Position numbers and translations under genes: made by a program
Assembly: GCA_021521415.1 (NCBI GenBank)
Contig: JAIQDT010000001.1
Coordinates: forward strand, 1-64,000
DNA: 64,000 nt
Reading direction: 5' to 3'
Origin: Bidens hawaiensis
Taxonomy: Eukaryota; Streptophyta; Magnoliopsida; Asterales; Asteraceae
The notes under the pieces: model-generated
Told to the model about the DNA's origin: nothing
The model's database searches: none
Seen by the model: the letters and a program-made list of their open reading frames with translations, nothing else
In this document: positions 47,917 through 61,154 of the stretch, piece after piece
Numbering within the stretch: the stretch's first letter is position 1
Layout: each line of letters begins with the position of its first letter

Positions 47917-48273
47917 GGGAAGTTGAGTCCGAGGTACATCGGATCGTTTAAGATCTTAAATCATGTGGGTGAAGTAGCTTATAAGCTGGATTTACCGGAT
48001 GAGTTAGAAGGAATTCATTCAACCTTCCATGTTTCTCATCTGAGGAAGTGTCTAGCTGATGACACGTCTCACGTGCCATTGATGGACATTGAGGTTGATG
48101 AACAACTGAGCTACATCGAGCAACCGATAGAGATCATTGATCGCAAGGAGAAGCAGTTTCGTCACAAGATTATACCTTTGGTAAAAGTGATATGGAAACA
48201 TCGCAAGGGCTCGGATGCTACTTGGGAGGCCGAGGATGAGATGCGCAAGTTTTACCCTAGTCTGTTTATGTAA
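47917..48273 (+). pseudogene. A1 integrase C-terminus and chromodomain-like tail
   Basis: This is an open fragment of 118 codons to the TAA at 48271, from [14 protein letters not shown] to KFYPSLFM. It is close to the A2 C-terminus, with a few substitutions. It includes the [16 protein letters not shown] segment. It is cut off from the rest of the A1 integrase by element C and the adjoining deletion. Reading upstream of 47917 is copia LTR. Confidence 0.92.
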
Positions 48274-48278
48274 TAGTT

Positions 48279-48314
48279 AGGTTTCGAGGACGAAACCTCT
48301 TTAAGGAGGGAAGA
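48279..48314 (+). promoter_or_regulatory. A1 hairpin and polypurine tract
   Basis: AGGTTTCG-AGGA-CGAAACCT (48279-48298) is a perfect hairpin. It is followed by AAGGAGGGAAGA (48303-48314) just before the 3' LTR. The layout matches A2 and B1. Confidence 0.85.
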
Positions 48315-48316
48315 CT

Positions 48317-50432
48317 TGTAACATCCTAAATTATATAATGTTAAATAAAGAAAGTTACGTTTAGTGATTTCGCGTTATTAATTAATTAATATCGAGTAAA
48401 GAACAGATCATGGACTTAGATTAATTAAGGTGGGTTAAATGGGAATGGGCCTTAGGTCCATGGGCTTTAAGGGATATAAATATCCCCTAAACCAACCTAA
48501 AACCCTAAGCCCTCATTCATTTCCATCTTAATCTCTACACACTCAAAAACACACACACACCACACACCACCATATACGGCCGGCGGCCGAGAGAGAGAAA
48601 CGAGCAAGATCCGAGAGAGATTAAACGTTAGTTGGTATTAGATCTTTATTACACGAGATCTAGAGTGCATAAACAAGTTAAACGAGATCCAAACGAGCAC
48701 TAAAGGTATGTTCTTGACCCTTTAAAGTTTGAATTTTTATACACGTTTAATCTTGAAACTTGAACTTAGAATAGATCAAGTATAAATGAAAGATAAAGTT
48801 GTAAACTTGATAGTAAATATGAGTGTAATGAACCCGGAAATGGAAACGGCTCGATTAAATGAACCCTTAAACTAGTATCGAACGTTTCGAGCTTAAAGGT
48901 TCAAACTTTACGTTTTTCGGGTTAAACGATATCCAAAAACGACCATAGGATTGATCGCGAGTTGGTTAAATATCGTATCCAAGAGTTTCACGTTAAAACA
49001 GATATTATTGTGGGGGATTAAGATTGAACAGAGATGGCAGCTGGGCAACTTCGCCTGCAAGCTTAACTTCGCCTGAAAGGTTAACTTCGCCTAAGGCCAT
49101 GTTCGCCCATGATAACTTCGCCTAAGGCTATGTTCGCTAATGCTCAACTACGCCTTGCATATGTTCACCTAGGGTTAACTTCGCCGATCACTAACTTCGC
49201 CTATGCTTAAGTTCGCCTAATGTTAAGTTCGCTTATTGTTAAGTTCGCTTAATGATAAGTTCGCTGGAGTCAGCTCGACCCCAGCCAGGGGCTCTGCCCC
49301 TTGGACCTTGATAGGGGCTGCCGCCCCTAGACCCCGCTGCCAGGGGCGCTGCCCCCGGACCCCCGTTTGTTGTGGGTTATATAAAGATAGAAATACAACA
49401 TGAGTAGTATTAGTTAATTGATACATGTAAATATTATACAGTTAGCCGTGCACAGCTCAAGAAGGGAATAACGATTAACGGAGAGCGTAATAGGATTCAT
49501 ATGAGTTTCTAGCCCCATTTATGTGTTATGTTTTCGGGGATGTGTGCATACTCAATATGTTTGTTAATACGCTTATCCTAAGAGATAAGTGTATGCCTTA
49601 TGTGAATAATGTGAAATGTATGAATGATTGCTTGATGGTACGTGAACGATCTTCGGATATTGCACGTACTGTCAGGTTGTAACGCTATATATAAGGTAAG
49701 TGTGATATGTATGCTTATGTGTATGAACGTGATAATGTTAATAAAAGAAGGAAAGGATGGTTGTATGGTTGTATGGTTACGAAAAGGGTACCGAGCCCTA
49801 ATAATACTCGAGGTATGATGTATGGTTGTATGGTAACGAAAAGGGAATCGAACCTAACTAATATTCGAGTACTAGGGAACCGAACCCTACTAATATTCGC
49901 GGAAAGAGGGTACCGAGCTCTAATAATACTCGAGGAAGGAGGGTACCGAGCCCTAATAATACTCGAGGAAGGAGGGTACTGAGCCCTAATAATACTGGAG
50001 GAAAGTAGGGCGTAATGCTCTTTATAACGTAAGATATGAAAGCAAGTTAGTACAAAAGAAAGTATGAAAGTATGAAAGTATGAATGAAAGAATATAAGTT
50101 TGTGTGTATTGTATAAAGTATGATTAACTAGAACTCACTCAGCGTAACTGACTTTTAGTATGCACGCAGGTGAGTAGGATGAGGCAGCTCGCTAGAGGAG
50201 ACACGTGGCATTGAATAAGAGGCTGGCATCAGAAGGCTCAAGACCTGATATGCTTTAATTACTTTGTTTTTGAAAGACAAGTTGTTGGTTTAAGACAAGT
50301 TTTGGATTGTTACGAAATGTTTTATGAAAGTTTTTAATGTTCCGCGAACGTTTTAATTAACTCTGATATTTAGAACTGCGTTTATAAGTAAATCCAACAC
50401 GAAAGTAGGGCTACCGGTAACGGGGCCTTACA
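48317..50432 (+). repeat. A1 3' LTR (2,116 bp)
   Basis: It runs TGTAACATCC to GGGGCCTTACA, with the same parts as the 5' LTR but shorter arrays. The donor-like site is mutated to CATATGAG at about 49498-49506. Near its end it reads TTTATAAGTAAATCC, where the 5' LTR and all satellite-borne copies have TTTATGAGTAAATCC. Confidence 0.93.
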
Positions 50433-52202
50433 CTCATCATCCCTAGTTACCTATTTTATCAAGTTATCAGGTTATAATTGTTCATTTGATTAATACACAG
50501 TCAGTTTAGTTAAAACATATATTAACTGAACATAAATATGTTAATCCACCAGATTCGGCAAGCATTTATGCTCATATCACTTACTTTTTCTTACATGTTT
50601 GTTTTAAAGCCTGCCAATGCACTAATACAAATAAGCACACAACCTTTTAAGCTTATTTAATACTGGATTTTGGATTAGATAATAAATGTTTTATCATCTT
50701 TTCTTTTTGCATCAAAATTCATTTTTTATGAGCATAATTTTTTTTAAAGTTTTTGGATTTTTGAAATATTCGCATGTTTTTGCCTTCGCTCTATAGAAAC
50801 TAAAGTCACCATACTTTTGTATTTTCCCCTTTTCTCCCCCAAAGAGACAAAATATTAAAAAGATTAAAATCAATAATTGCAGTTTATATGAAAACACGAT
50901 GAATCGATACGCTATCGATGTTAATAGACTAATAACGTCATCGCTCATCATCCTTAATTACCCATTTTAACAAGTTATCAGGTTATATTTGTTCATTTGA
51001 TAAATACACACTCGTTTTAGTTAAAACATATATTAACTTAAATTCAAGATAATAATAGACTTGTAACATCATATATCATCATCCCTAGTTACACATTTTA
51101 TCAAGTTATCAGGTTATAAATGTTCATTTGATTAATACACAGTCAGTTTAGTTAAAACATATATTAACTGAACTAAAATATGTTAATCCACAAGATTCGG
51201 CTAGCATTTATTTCATATCACTTACTTTTTCTTACTTGCTTGTTTTAAAGCCTGCCAATTCACTAATACAAATCAGCACACAATCTTTTAAGCTTATTTC
51301 TTACTGGATTTGGATTAGATAAACTAATGTTCAACCATCTCTTCTTTTTGCTTCGAAATTCTTTTTTTATGAGCATAACGTTGTTTAAAGTTTTTGGATT
51401 TTTGAAATATTTGAATGTTTTTGCCTTTTCTCTGTAGAAACTAAAGTCACAATACTTTTTTATTTTTCCTTTTTCTCCCCCAAAAAGACAAAATATTAAA
51501 GAAGATTAAAATCAATAATTGCAGTTTATATGAAAACACGATGAATCTATACACTATCAATGTTAATAGACTCGTGACGTCATCGCTCATAATCCCTAAT
51601 TACCCATTTCAACAAGTTATCAGGTTATATTTGTTCATTTGATAAATACACACTCGTTTTAGTTAAAACATATATTAACTGAACTTCAAGATAATAATAG
51701 ACTTGTAGCATAATCTCTCATCATCCCTAGTTACCCATTTTATCAGGTTATAATTGTTCATTTTATTAATACACAGTCAGTTTAGTTAAAACATATATTA
51801 ACTAAACTTAAATATGTTGATCCACCAGATTCGGCTAGCATTTATGTTCATATCACTTACTTTTTCTTACCTGCTTGTTTTAAAGCCCGCCAATGCACTA
51901 ATACAAATAAGCACACAATATTTTAAGCTTATTTCTTACTGTATTTGGGATTAGATGACTAATGTTCTATCATCTTTTCTTTTTTTGCTTTAAAATTCAT
52001 TTTTTATGAGCATAATTTTTATTAAAGTTTTTGGATTTTTTAAATATTCGAATGTTTTTGCCTTCCCTCAATAGAAACTAATGTCACAATACTTTTGTAT
52101 TTTACCCTTTTCTCCCCCCCCCCCCCCACAAAAAAGACAAAATATTAAAGATGATTAAAATCAATAATTGTTGTTTATATGAAAACATGATGAATTGATA
52201 CA

Positions 52203-52598
52203 TGCCCTGCTGGCGGTGCACGCATATATTGTATATATGTGTGAACTATCAGGTGGGCAAAAGTAAAATTGCACTAATTTTGATGTTATTTTTCTAATCT
52301 CGTGAAAATAACGTTAAAAGTGGGGGAAGGTTAATCAGGCATCATGTGGTGGCGTTGATAGCCGAAAGACAAGGGCACATGCACCAATCAGCCGGTGTCC
52401 CGATGATTGAGTGCTATGCGCCTTATGTCCAAGGCTTGATGCAAAACTACTATCGAGCCGGGGGTCTCATCGGAAGCAGCCTCTCTATCCCTATGGGGTA
52501 GAGTTAAGGTTGTCTACATCTTACCCTCTTCAGACCCTACCATGGCATTGCTATTGGTGGGATATACTGAGTACGATTATGATGATGATGATGATGAT
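52203..52598 (+). mobile_element. SINE with Angio-domain-like 3' end
   Basis: A 396-bp insertion in a satellite unit is flanked by 17-bp direct repeats CATGATGAATTGATACA (52186-52202) and CACGATGAATTGATACA (52599-52615), one mismatch. It ends in (GAT)n. The segment GGGGTCTCATCGGAAGCAGC, CCTATGGGGTAGAG and the CAGACCCTACCATGG..GTGGGATATACTGAGTA run resembles the conserved 3' region of many angiosperm SINEs. I could not identify clear A and B boxes at its 5' end, and it is long for a SINE, so the 5' half may be fused or composite. Confidence 0.75.
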
Positions 52599-55468
52599 CA
52601 CGATGAATTGATACACTATCGATGTTAATAGACTTGTAACATCATCTCTCATCATCCCTAGTTACCTATTTATCAAGTTATCAGGTTATAATTGTTCATT
52701 TGATTAATACACAGTCAGTTTAGTTAAAACATATATTAACTGAACGTAAATATGTTAATCCACCAGATTCGGCTAGCATTTATTCTCATATCACTTACTT
52801 TTTCATACATGCTTTTAAAGCCTGCCAATGCACTATTACAAATAAGCACACAACCTTTTAAGCTTATTTAATACTGGATTTTGGATTAGATAATAAATGT
52901 TCTATCATCTTTTCTTTTTGCATCAAAATTCATTTTTTATGAGCATAATTTTTTTTAAAGTTTTTGGATTTTTGAAATATTCGCATGTTTTTGCCTTCGC
53001 TCTATCGAAACTGAAGTCACCATACTTTTGTATTTTCCCCTTTTCTCCCCCAAAGAGACAAAATATTAAAAAGATTAAAATCAATAATTGCAGTTTATAT
53101 GAAAACACGATGAATCTATAAACTATCGATGTTAATAGACTCGTAACGTCATCGCTCATAATCCCTAATTACCCATTTTAACAAGTTATCAGGATATATT
53201 TGTTCATTTGATAAATACACACTCGTTTTAGTTAAAACATATATTAACTGAACTTCAAGATAATAATAGACGTGTAACATCATATATCATCATCCCTAGT
53301 TACCCATTTTATCAAGTTATCATGTTATAATTGTTCATTTGATTAATACACAGTCAGTTTAGTTAAAACGTATATTAACTGAACTTAAATATGTTAATCC
53401 ACAAGATTCGGCTAGCATTTATTTCATATCACTTACTTTTTCTTACTTGCTTGTTTTAAAGCCTGCCAATTCACTAATACAAATCAGCACACAATCTTTT
53501 AAGCTTATTTCTTACTGGATTTGGATTAGATAAACTAATGTTCAACCATCTCTTCTTTTTGCTTCGAAATTCTTTTTTTATGAGCATAACGTTGTTTAAA
53601 GTTTTTGGATTTTTGAAATATTTGAATGTTTTTGCCTTTTCTCTGTAGAAACTAAAGTCACAATACTTTTTTTAGTTTTCCTTTTTCTCCCCCAAAAAGA
53701 CAAAATATTAAAGATGATTAAAATCAATAATTGCAGTTTATATGAAAACACGATGAATCTATAAACTATCGATGTTAATAGACTCGTAACGTCATCGCTC
53801 ATAATCCCTAATTACCCATTTTAACAAGTTATCAGGATATATTTGTTCATTTGATAAATACACACTCGTTTTAGTTAAAACATATATTAACTGAACTTCA
53901 AGATAATAATAGACGTGTAACATCATATATCATCATCCCTAGTTACCCATTTTATCAAGTTATCATGTTATAATTGTTCATTTGATTAATACACAGTCAA
54001 ATGAACTTAAATATGTTAATCCACAAGATTCGGCTAGCATTTATTTCATATCACTTACTTTTTCTTACTTGCTTGTTTTAAAGCCTGCCAATTCACTAAT
54101 ACAAATCAGCACACAATCTTTTAAACTTATTTCTTACTGGATTTGGGATTAGATGACTAATGTTCTATCATCTTTTCTTTTTTCTTCGAAATTCATTTTT
54201 TATGAGCATAATGTTGTTTAAAGTTTTTGGATTTTTAAAATATTCGCTTGTTTTTGCCTTCGCTCTATAGAAACTAAAGTCACCATACTTTTGTATTTTC
54301 CCCTTTTCTCCCCCAAAGAGACAAAATATTAAAAAGATTAAAATCAATAATTGCAGTTTATATGAAAACACGATGAATCTATACATTATCGATGTTAATA
54401 GACTCGTAACGTCATCGCTCATAATCCCTAATTACCCATTTTAACAAGTTATCAGGTTATATTTGTTCATTTGATAAATACACACTCGTTTTAGTTAAAA
54501 CATATATTAACTGAACTTCAAGATAATAATAGACTTGTAACATCATCTCTCATCATCCCTAGTTACCCATATTATCAGGTTATAATTGTTCATTTTATTA
54601 ATACACAGTCAGTTTAGTTAAAACATATATTAACTAAACTTAAATATGTTAATCCACCAGATTCGGCTAGCATTTATGTTCATATCTCTTAGTTTTTCTT
54701 ACTTGCTTGTTTTAAAGCCCGCCAATGCACTAATACAAATAACCACACAATATTTTAAGCTTAATTCTTACTGTATTTGGGATTAGATGACTAATGTTCT
54801 ATCATCTTTTCTTTTTTGCTTTAAAATTCATTTTTTATGAGTATAAATTCTTTTTAAAGTTTTTGGATTTTTGAAATATTCGAATATTTTTGCCTTCCCT
54901 CTATAGAAACTAATGTCACAATACTTTTGTATTTTCCCCTTTTCTCCCCCCCCCCCACCCCCTCCAAAAAAAAGACAAAATATTAAAGATGATTAAAATC
55001 AATAATTGTTGTTTATTTGAAAACACGATGAATTGATACACAATCGATGTTAATAGACTTGTAACATCATCTCTCATCATCCCTAGTTACCCATTTTATC
55101 AGGTTATAAATGTTCATTTTATTAATACACAGTCAGTTTAGTTAAAACATATATTAACTGAACTTAAATCTGTTAATCCACCAGATTCGGCTAGCATTTA
55201 TGTTCATATCACTTACTTTTTCTTACCTGCTTATTTTAAATACCGCCAATGCACTAATACAAATAAGCACATAAACTTTTAAGCTTATTTCTTACTGTAT
55301 TTGGGATTAGATAACTAATGTTCTATCATCTTTTCTTTTTTGCTTTAAAATTCATTTTTTATGAGTATAAATTCTATTTAAAGTTTTTGGATTTTTGAAA
55401 TATTCGAATGTTTTTGCCTTCCTTCTATAGAAACTAATGTCACAATACTTTTGGATTTTTGAAATATT

Positions 55469-55556
55469 CGAACGTTTTAATTAACTCTGATATTTAGAAC
55501 TGCGTTTATGAGTAAATCCAACACGAAAGTAGGGCTACCGGTAACGGGGCCTTACA
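55469..55556 (+). repeat. Captured A-family LTR end, copy 1
   Basis: These 88 bp equal the last 88 bp of the A1 3' LTR (50345-50432) except TTTATGAGT for TTTATAAGT. They are followed directly by satellite CTCATCATCC, as at the real LTR boundary. On the left they join satellite sequence GAAATATTCGAA through shared CGAA. Confidence 0.93.
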
Positions 55557-57764
55557 CTCATCATCCCTAGTTACCTATTTTATCAAGTTATCAGGTTAAA
55601 ATTGTTCATTTGATTAATACACAGTCAGTTTAGTTAAAACATATATTAACTGAACTTAAATATGTTAATCCACCAGATTCGGCTAGCATTTATGCTCATA
55701 TCACTTACTTTTTCTTACATGTTTGTTTTAAAGCCTGCCAATGCACTAACACAAATAATCACATAACCTTTTATTCTAATTTATTACTGGATTTGGGATT
55801 AGATAATGAATGTTCTATCATCATTTCTTTTTGCATCAAAATTCATTTTTTAGGAGCATAATTTTTTTTAAAGTTTTTGGATTTTTGAAATATTCGCATG
55901 TTTTTGCCATCGCTCTATAGAAACTAAAGTCACCAAACTTTTGTATTTTCCCCTTTTCTCCCCCTAAGAGACAAAATATTAAAAAGATTAAAATCAATAA
56001 TTGCAGTTTATATGAAAACACGATGAATCGACACGCTATCGATGTTAATAGACTCATAACGTCATCGCTTATCATCCTTAATTACCCATTTTAACAAGTT
56101 ATCAGGTTATAATTGTTCATTTGATAAATACAAACTCGTTTTAGTTAAAACATATATGAACTTAAATTCAAGATAATAATAGACGTGTAACATCATATAT
56201 CATCATCCCTAGTTACCCATTTTATCAAGTTATCATGTTATAATTGTTCATTTGATTAATACACAGTCAGTTTAGTTAAAACGTGTATTAACTGAACTTA
56301 AATATGTTAATCCACAAGATTCGGCTAGCATTTATTTCATATCACTTACTTTTTCTTACTTGCTTGTTTTAAAGCCTGCCAATTCACTAATACAAATCAG
56401 CACACAATCTTTTAAGCTTATTTCTTACTGAATTTGGGATTAGATGACTAATGTTCTATCATCTTTTCTTTTTTCTTCGAAATTCATTTTTTATGAGCAT
56501 AATGTTGTTTAAAGTTTTTGGATTTTTAAAATATTCGCTTGTTTTTGCCTTCGCTCTATAGAAACTAAAGTCACCATACTTTTGTATTTTCCCCTTTTCT
56601 CCCCCAAAGAGACAAAATATTAAAAAGATTAAAATCAATAATTGCAGTTTATATGAAAACACGATGAATCTATACATTATCGATGTTAATAGACTCGTAA
56701 CGTCATCGCTCATAATCCCTAATTACCCATTTTAACAAGTTATCAGGTTATATTTGTTCATTTGATAAATACACACTCGTTTTAGTTAAAACATATATTA
56801 ACTGAACTTCAAGATAATAATAGACTTGTAACATCATCTCTCATCATCCCTAGTTACCCATATTATCATGTTATAATTGTTCATTTTATTAATACACAGT
56901 CAGTTTAGTTAAAACATATATTAACTAAACTTAAATATGTTAATCCACCAGATTCGGCTAGCATTTATGTTCATATCTCTTAGTTTTTCTTACTTGCTTG
57001 TTTTAAAGCCCGCCAATGCACTAATACAAATAACCACACAATATTTTAAGCTTAATTCTTACTGTATTTGGGATTAGATTACTAATGTTCTATCATCTTT
57101 TCTTTTTTGCTTTAAAATTCATTTTTTATGAGTATAAATTCTTTTTAAAGTTTTTGGATTTTTGAAATATTCGAATATTTTTGCCTTCCCTCTATAGAAA
57201 CTAATGTCACAATACTTTTGTATTTTCCCCTTTTCTCCCCCCCCCCCCCCCCACCCCCTCCAAAAAAAAGACAAAATATTAAAGATGATTAAAATCAATA
57301 ATTGTTGTTTATTTGAAAACACGATGAATTGATACAGAATCGATGTTAATAGACTTGTAACATCATCTCTCATCATGCCTAGTTACCCATTTTATCAGGT
57401 TATAAATGTTCATTTTATTAATACACAGTCAGTTTAGTTAAAACATATATTAACTGAACTTAAATCTGTTAATCCACCAGATTCGGCTAGCATTTATGTT
57501 CATATAACTTACTTTTTCTTACCTGCTTGTTTTAAAGACCGCCAATGCACTAATACAAATAAGCAGACAATATTTTAAGCTTATTTCTTACTGTATTTGG
57601 GATTAGATAACTAATGTTCTATCATCTTTTCTTTTTTGCTTTAAAATTCATTTTTTATGAGTATAAATTCTTTTTAAAGTTTTTGGATTTTTTAAATATT
57701 CGAATGTTTTTGCCTTCCTTCTATAGAAACTAATGTCACAATACTTTTGGATTTTTGAAATATT

Positions 57765-57852
57765 CGAACGTTTTAATTAACTCTGATATTTAGAACTGCG
57801 TTTATGAGTAAATCCAACACGAAAGTAGGGCTACCGGTAACGGGGCCTTACA
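57765..57852 (+). repeat. Captured A-family LTR end, copy 2
   Basis: Same 88-bp fragment with the same left and right junctions. It lies 2,296 bp from copy 1. Confidence 0.93.
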
Positions 57853-59411
57853 CTCATCATCCCTAGTTACCTATTTTATATCAGGTTAAAATTGTTCATT
57901 TGATTAATACACAGTCAGTTTACTTAAAACATATATTAACTGAACTTAAATATGTTAATCCACCAGATTCGGCTAGCATTTATGCTCATATCACTTACTT
58001 TTTCTTACATGTTTGTTTTAAAGCCTGCCAATGCACTAACACAAATAATCACATAACCTTTTATTCTAATTTTTTACTGGATTTGGGATTAGATAATGAA
58101 TGTTCTATCATCATTTCTTTTTGCATCAAAATTCATTTTTTATGAGCATAATTTTTTTTAAGTTTTTGGATTTTTAAGATATTCGCTTGTTTTTGCCTTC
58201 GCTCTATAGAAACTAAAGTCACCATACTTTTGTATTTTCCCCTTTTCTCCCCCAAAGAGACAAAATATTAAAAAGATTAAAATCAATAATTGCAGTTTAT
58301 ATGAAAACACGATGAATCTATACATTATCGATGTTAATAGACTCGTAACGTCATCGCTCATAATCCCTAATTACCCATTTTAACAAGTTATCAGGTTATA
58401 TTTGTTCATTTGATAAATACACACTCGTTTTAGTTAAAACATATATTAACTGAACTTCAAGATAATAATAGACTTGTAACATCATCTCTCATCATCCCTA
58501 GTTACCCATTTTATCAGGTTATAATTGTTCATTTTATTAATACACAGTCAGTTTAGTTAAAACATATATTAACTAAACTTAAATATGTTAATCCACCAGA
58601 TTCGGCTAGCATTTATGTTCATATCTCTTAGTTTTTCTTACTTGCTTGTTTTAAAGCCCGCCAATGCACTAATACAAATAACCACACAATATTTTAAGCT
58701 TAATTCTTACTGTATTAGGGATTAGATGACTAATGTTCTATCATCTTTTCTTTTTTGCTTTAAAATTCATTTTTTATGAGTATAAATTCTTTTTAAAGTT
58801 TTTGGATTTTTGAAATATTCGAATATTTTTGCCTTCCCTCTATAGAAACTAATGTCACAATACTTTTGTATTTTCCCCTTTTCTCCCCCCCCCCCCCCAA
58901 CCCCCTCCAAAAAAAAGACAAATTATTAAAGATGATTAAAATCAATAATTGTTGTTTATTTGAAAACACGATGAATTGATACACAATCGATGTTAATAGA
59001 CTTGTAAAATCATCTCTCATCATCCCTAGTTACCCATTTTATCAGGTTATAATTGTTTATTTTATTAATTCACAGTCAGTTTAGTTAAAACATATATTAA
59101 CTGAACTTAAATCTGTTAATCCACCAGATTCGGCTAGCATTTATGTTCATATAACTTACTTTTTCTTACCTGCTTGTTTTAAAGACCGCCAATGCACTAA
59201 TACAAATAAGCAGACAATATTTTAAGCTTATTTCTTACTGTATTTGGGATTAGATAACTAATGTTCTATCATCTTTTCTTTTTTGCTTTAAAATTCATTT
59301 TTTATGAGTATAAATTCTTTTTAAAGTTTTTGGATTTTTTAAATATTCGAATGTTTTTGCCTTCCTTCTATAGAAACTAATGTCACAATACTTTTGGATT
59401 TTTGAAATATT

Positions 59412-59499
59412 CGAACGTTTTAATTAACTCTGATATTTAGAACTGCGTTTATGAGTAAATCCAACACGAAAGTAGGGCTACCGGTAACGGGGCCTTACA
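59412..59499 (+). repeat. Captured A-family LTR end, copy 3
   Basis: Same fragment and junctions, 1,647 bp after copy 2. Confidence 0.93.
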
Positions 59500-61066
59500 C
59501 TCATCATCCCTAGTTACCTATTTTATCAAGTTATCAGGTTATAATTGTTCATTTGATTAATACACAGTCAGTTTAGTTAAAACATATATTAACTAAACTT
59601 AAATATGTTAATCCACCAGATTCGGCTAGCATTTATGCTCATATCACTTACTTTTTCTTACATGTTTGTTTTAAAGCCTGCCAATGCACTAACACAAATA
59701 ATCACATAACCTTTTATTCTAATTTTTTACTGGATTTGGGATTAGATAATGAATGTTCTATCATCATTTCTTTTTGCATCAAAATTCATTTTTTATGAGC
59801 ATAATTTTTTTTAAGTTTTTGGATTTTTAAAATATTCGCTTGTTTTTGCCTTCGCTCTATAGAAACTAAAGTCACCATACTTTTGTATTTTCCCCTTTTC
59901 TCCCCCAAAGAGACAAAATATTAAAAAGATTAAAATCAATAATTGCAGTTTATATGAAAACACGATGAATCTATACATTATCGATGTTAATAGACTCGTA
60001 ACGTCATCGCTCATAATCCCTAATTACCCATTTTAACAAGTTATCAGGTTATATTTGTTCATTTGATAAATACACACTCGTTTTAGTTAAAACATATGTT
60101 AACTGAACTTCAAGATAATAATAGACTTGTAACATCATCTCTCATCATCCCTAGTTACCCATTTTATCAGGTTATAATTGTTCATTTTATTAATACACAG
60201 TCAGTTTAGTTAAAACATATATTAACTAAACTTAAATATGTTAATCCACCAGATTCGGCTAGCATTTATGTTCATATCTCTTACTTTTTCTTACCTGCTT
60301 GTTTTAAAGCCCGCCAATGCACTAATACAAATAAGCACACCAAATTTTAAACTTATTTTCTTACTGTATTTGGGATTAGATGACTAATGTTCTATCATCT
60401 TTTCTTTTTTGCTTTAAAATTCATTTTTTATGAGTATAAATTCTTTTTAAAGTTTTTGGATTTTGAAATATTCGAATGTTTTTGCCTTCCCTCTATAGAA
60501 ACTAATGTCACAATACTTTAGTATTTTCCCCTTTTCTCCCCCCCCCCCCCCCCCACCCCCTCCAAAAAAAAGACAAAATATTAAAGATGATTAAAATCAA
60601 TAATTGTTGTTTATATGAAAACACGATGAATTGATACACAATCGATGTTAATAGACTTTTAACATCATCTCTCATCATGCCTAGTTACCCATTTTATCAG
60701 GTTATAAATGTTCACTTTATTAATACACAGTCAGTTTAGTTAAAACATATATTAACTGAACTTAAATCTGTTAATCCACCAGATTCGGCTAGCATTTATG
60801 TTCATATAACTTACTTTTTCTTACCTGCTTGTTTTAAAGACCGCCAATGCACTAATACAAATAAGCAGACAATATTTTAAGCTTATTTCTTACTGTATTT
60901 GGGATTAGATAACTAATGTTCTATCATCTTTTCTTTTTTGCTTTAAAATTCATTTTTTATGAGTATAAATTCTTTTTAAAGTTTTTGGATTTTTTAAATA
61001 TTCGAATGTTTTTGCCTTCCTTCTATAGAAACTAATGTCACAATACTTTTGGATTTTTGAAATATT

Positions 61067-61154
61067 CGAACGTTTTAATTAACTCTGATATTTAGAACTG
61101 CGTTTATGAGTAAATCCAACACGAAAGTAGGGCTACCGGTAACGGGGCCTTACA
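61067..61154 (+). repeat. Captured A-family LTR end, copy 4
   Basis: Same fragment and junctions, 1,655 bp after copy 3. Confidence 0.93.

Larger units (their letters stand above)
389..50432 (+). mobile_element. A1: Ty3 chromovirus (Tekay/Del-like), outermost element, decayed
   Basis: Two related LTRs (389-2565 and 48317-50432) begin TGTAA and end TTACA. The five bases outside each end are CTCAT (384-388 and 50433-50437), a perfect target-site duplication. A tRNA-iMet primer site follows the 5' LTR and a purine tract precedes the 3' LTR. Order inside is gag, protease, RT, RNase H, integrase with a C-terminal chromodomain-like segment, which is the Ty3 order. About 41 kb of the span is later insertions (6695-9851 and 9942-47916), leaving about 8.9 kb of A1 itself. 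The LTRs differ at a dozen or more sites in the first ~450 bp, so this is an older insertion than A2 or B1. Confidence 0.93.

Noticed and set aside
52203..52400. A tRNA gene in the SINE 5' region
   Set aside because: No cloverleaf or clear A and B boxes could be made out by eye.
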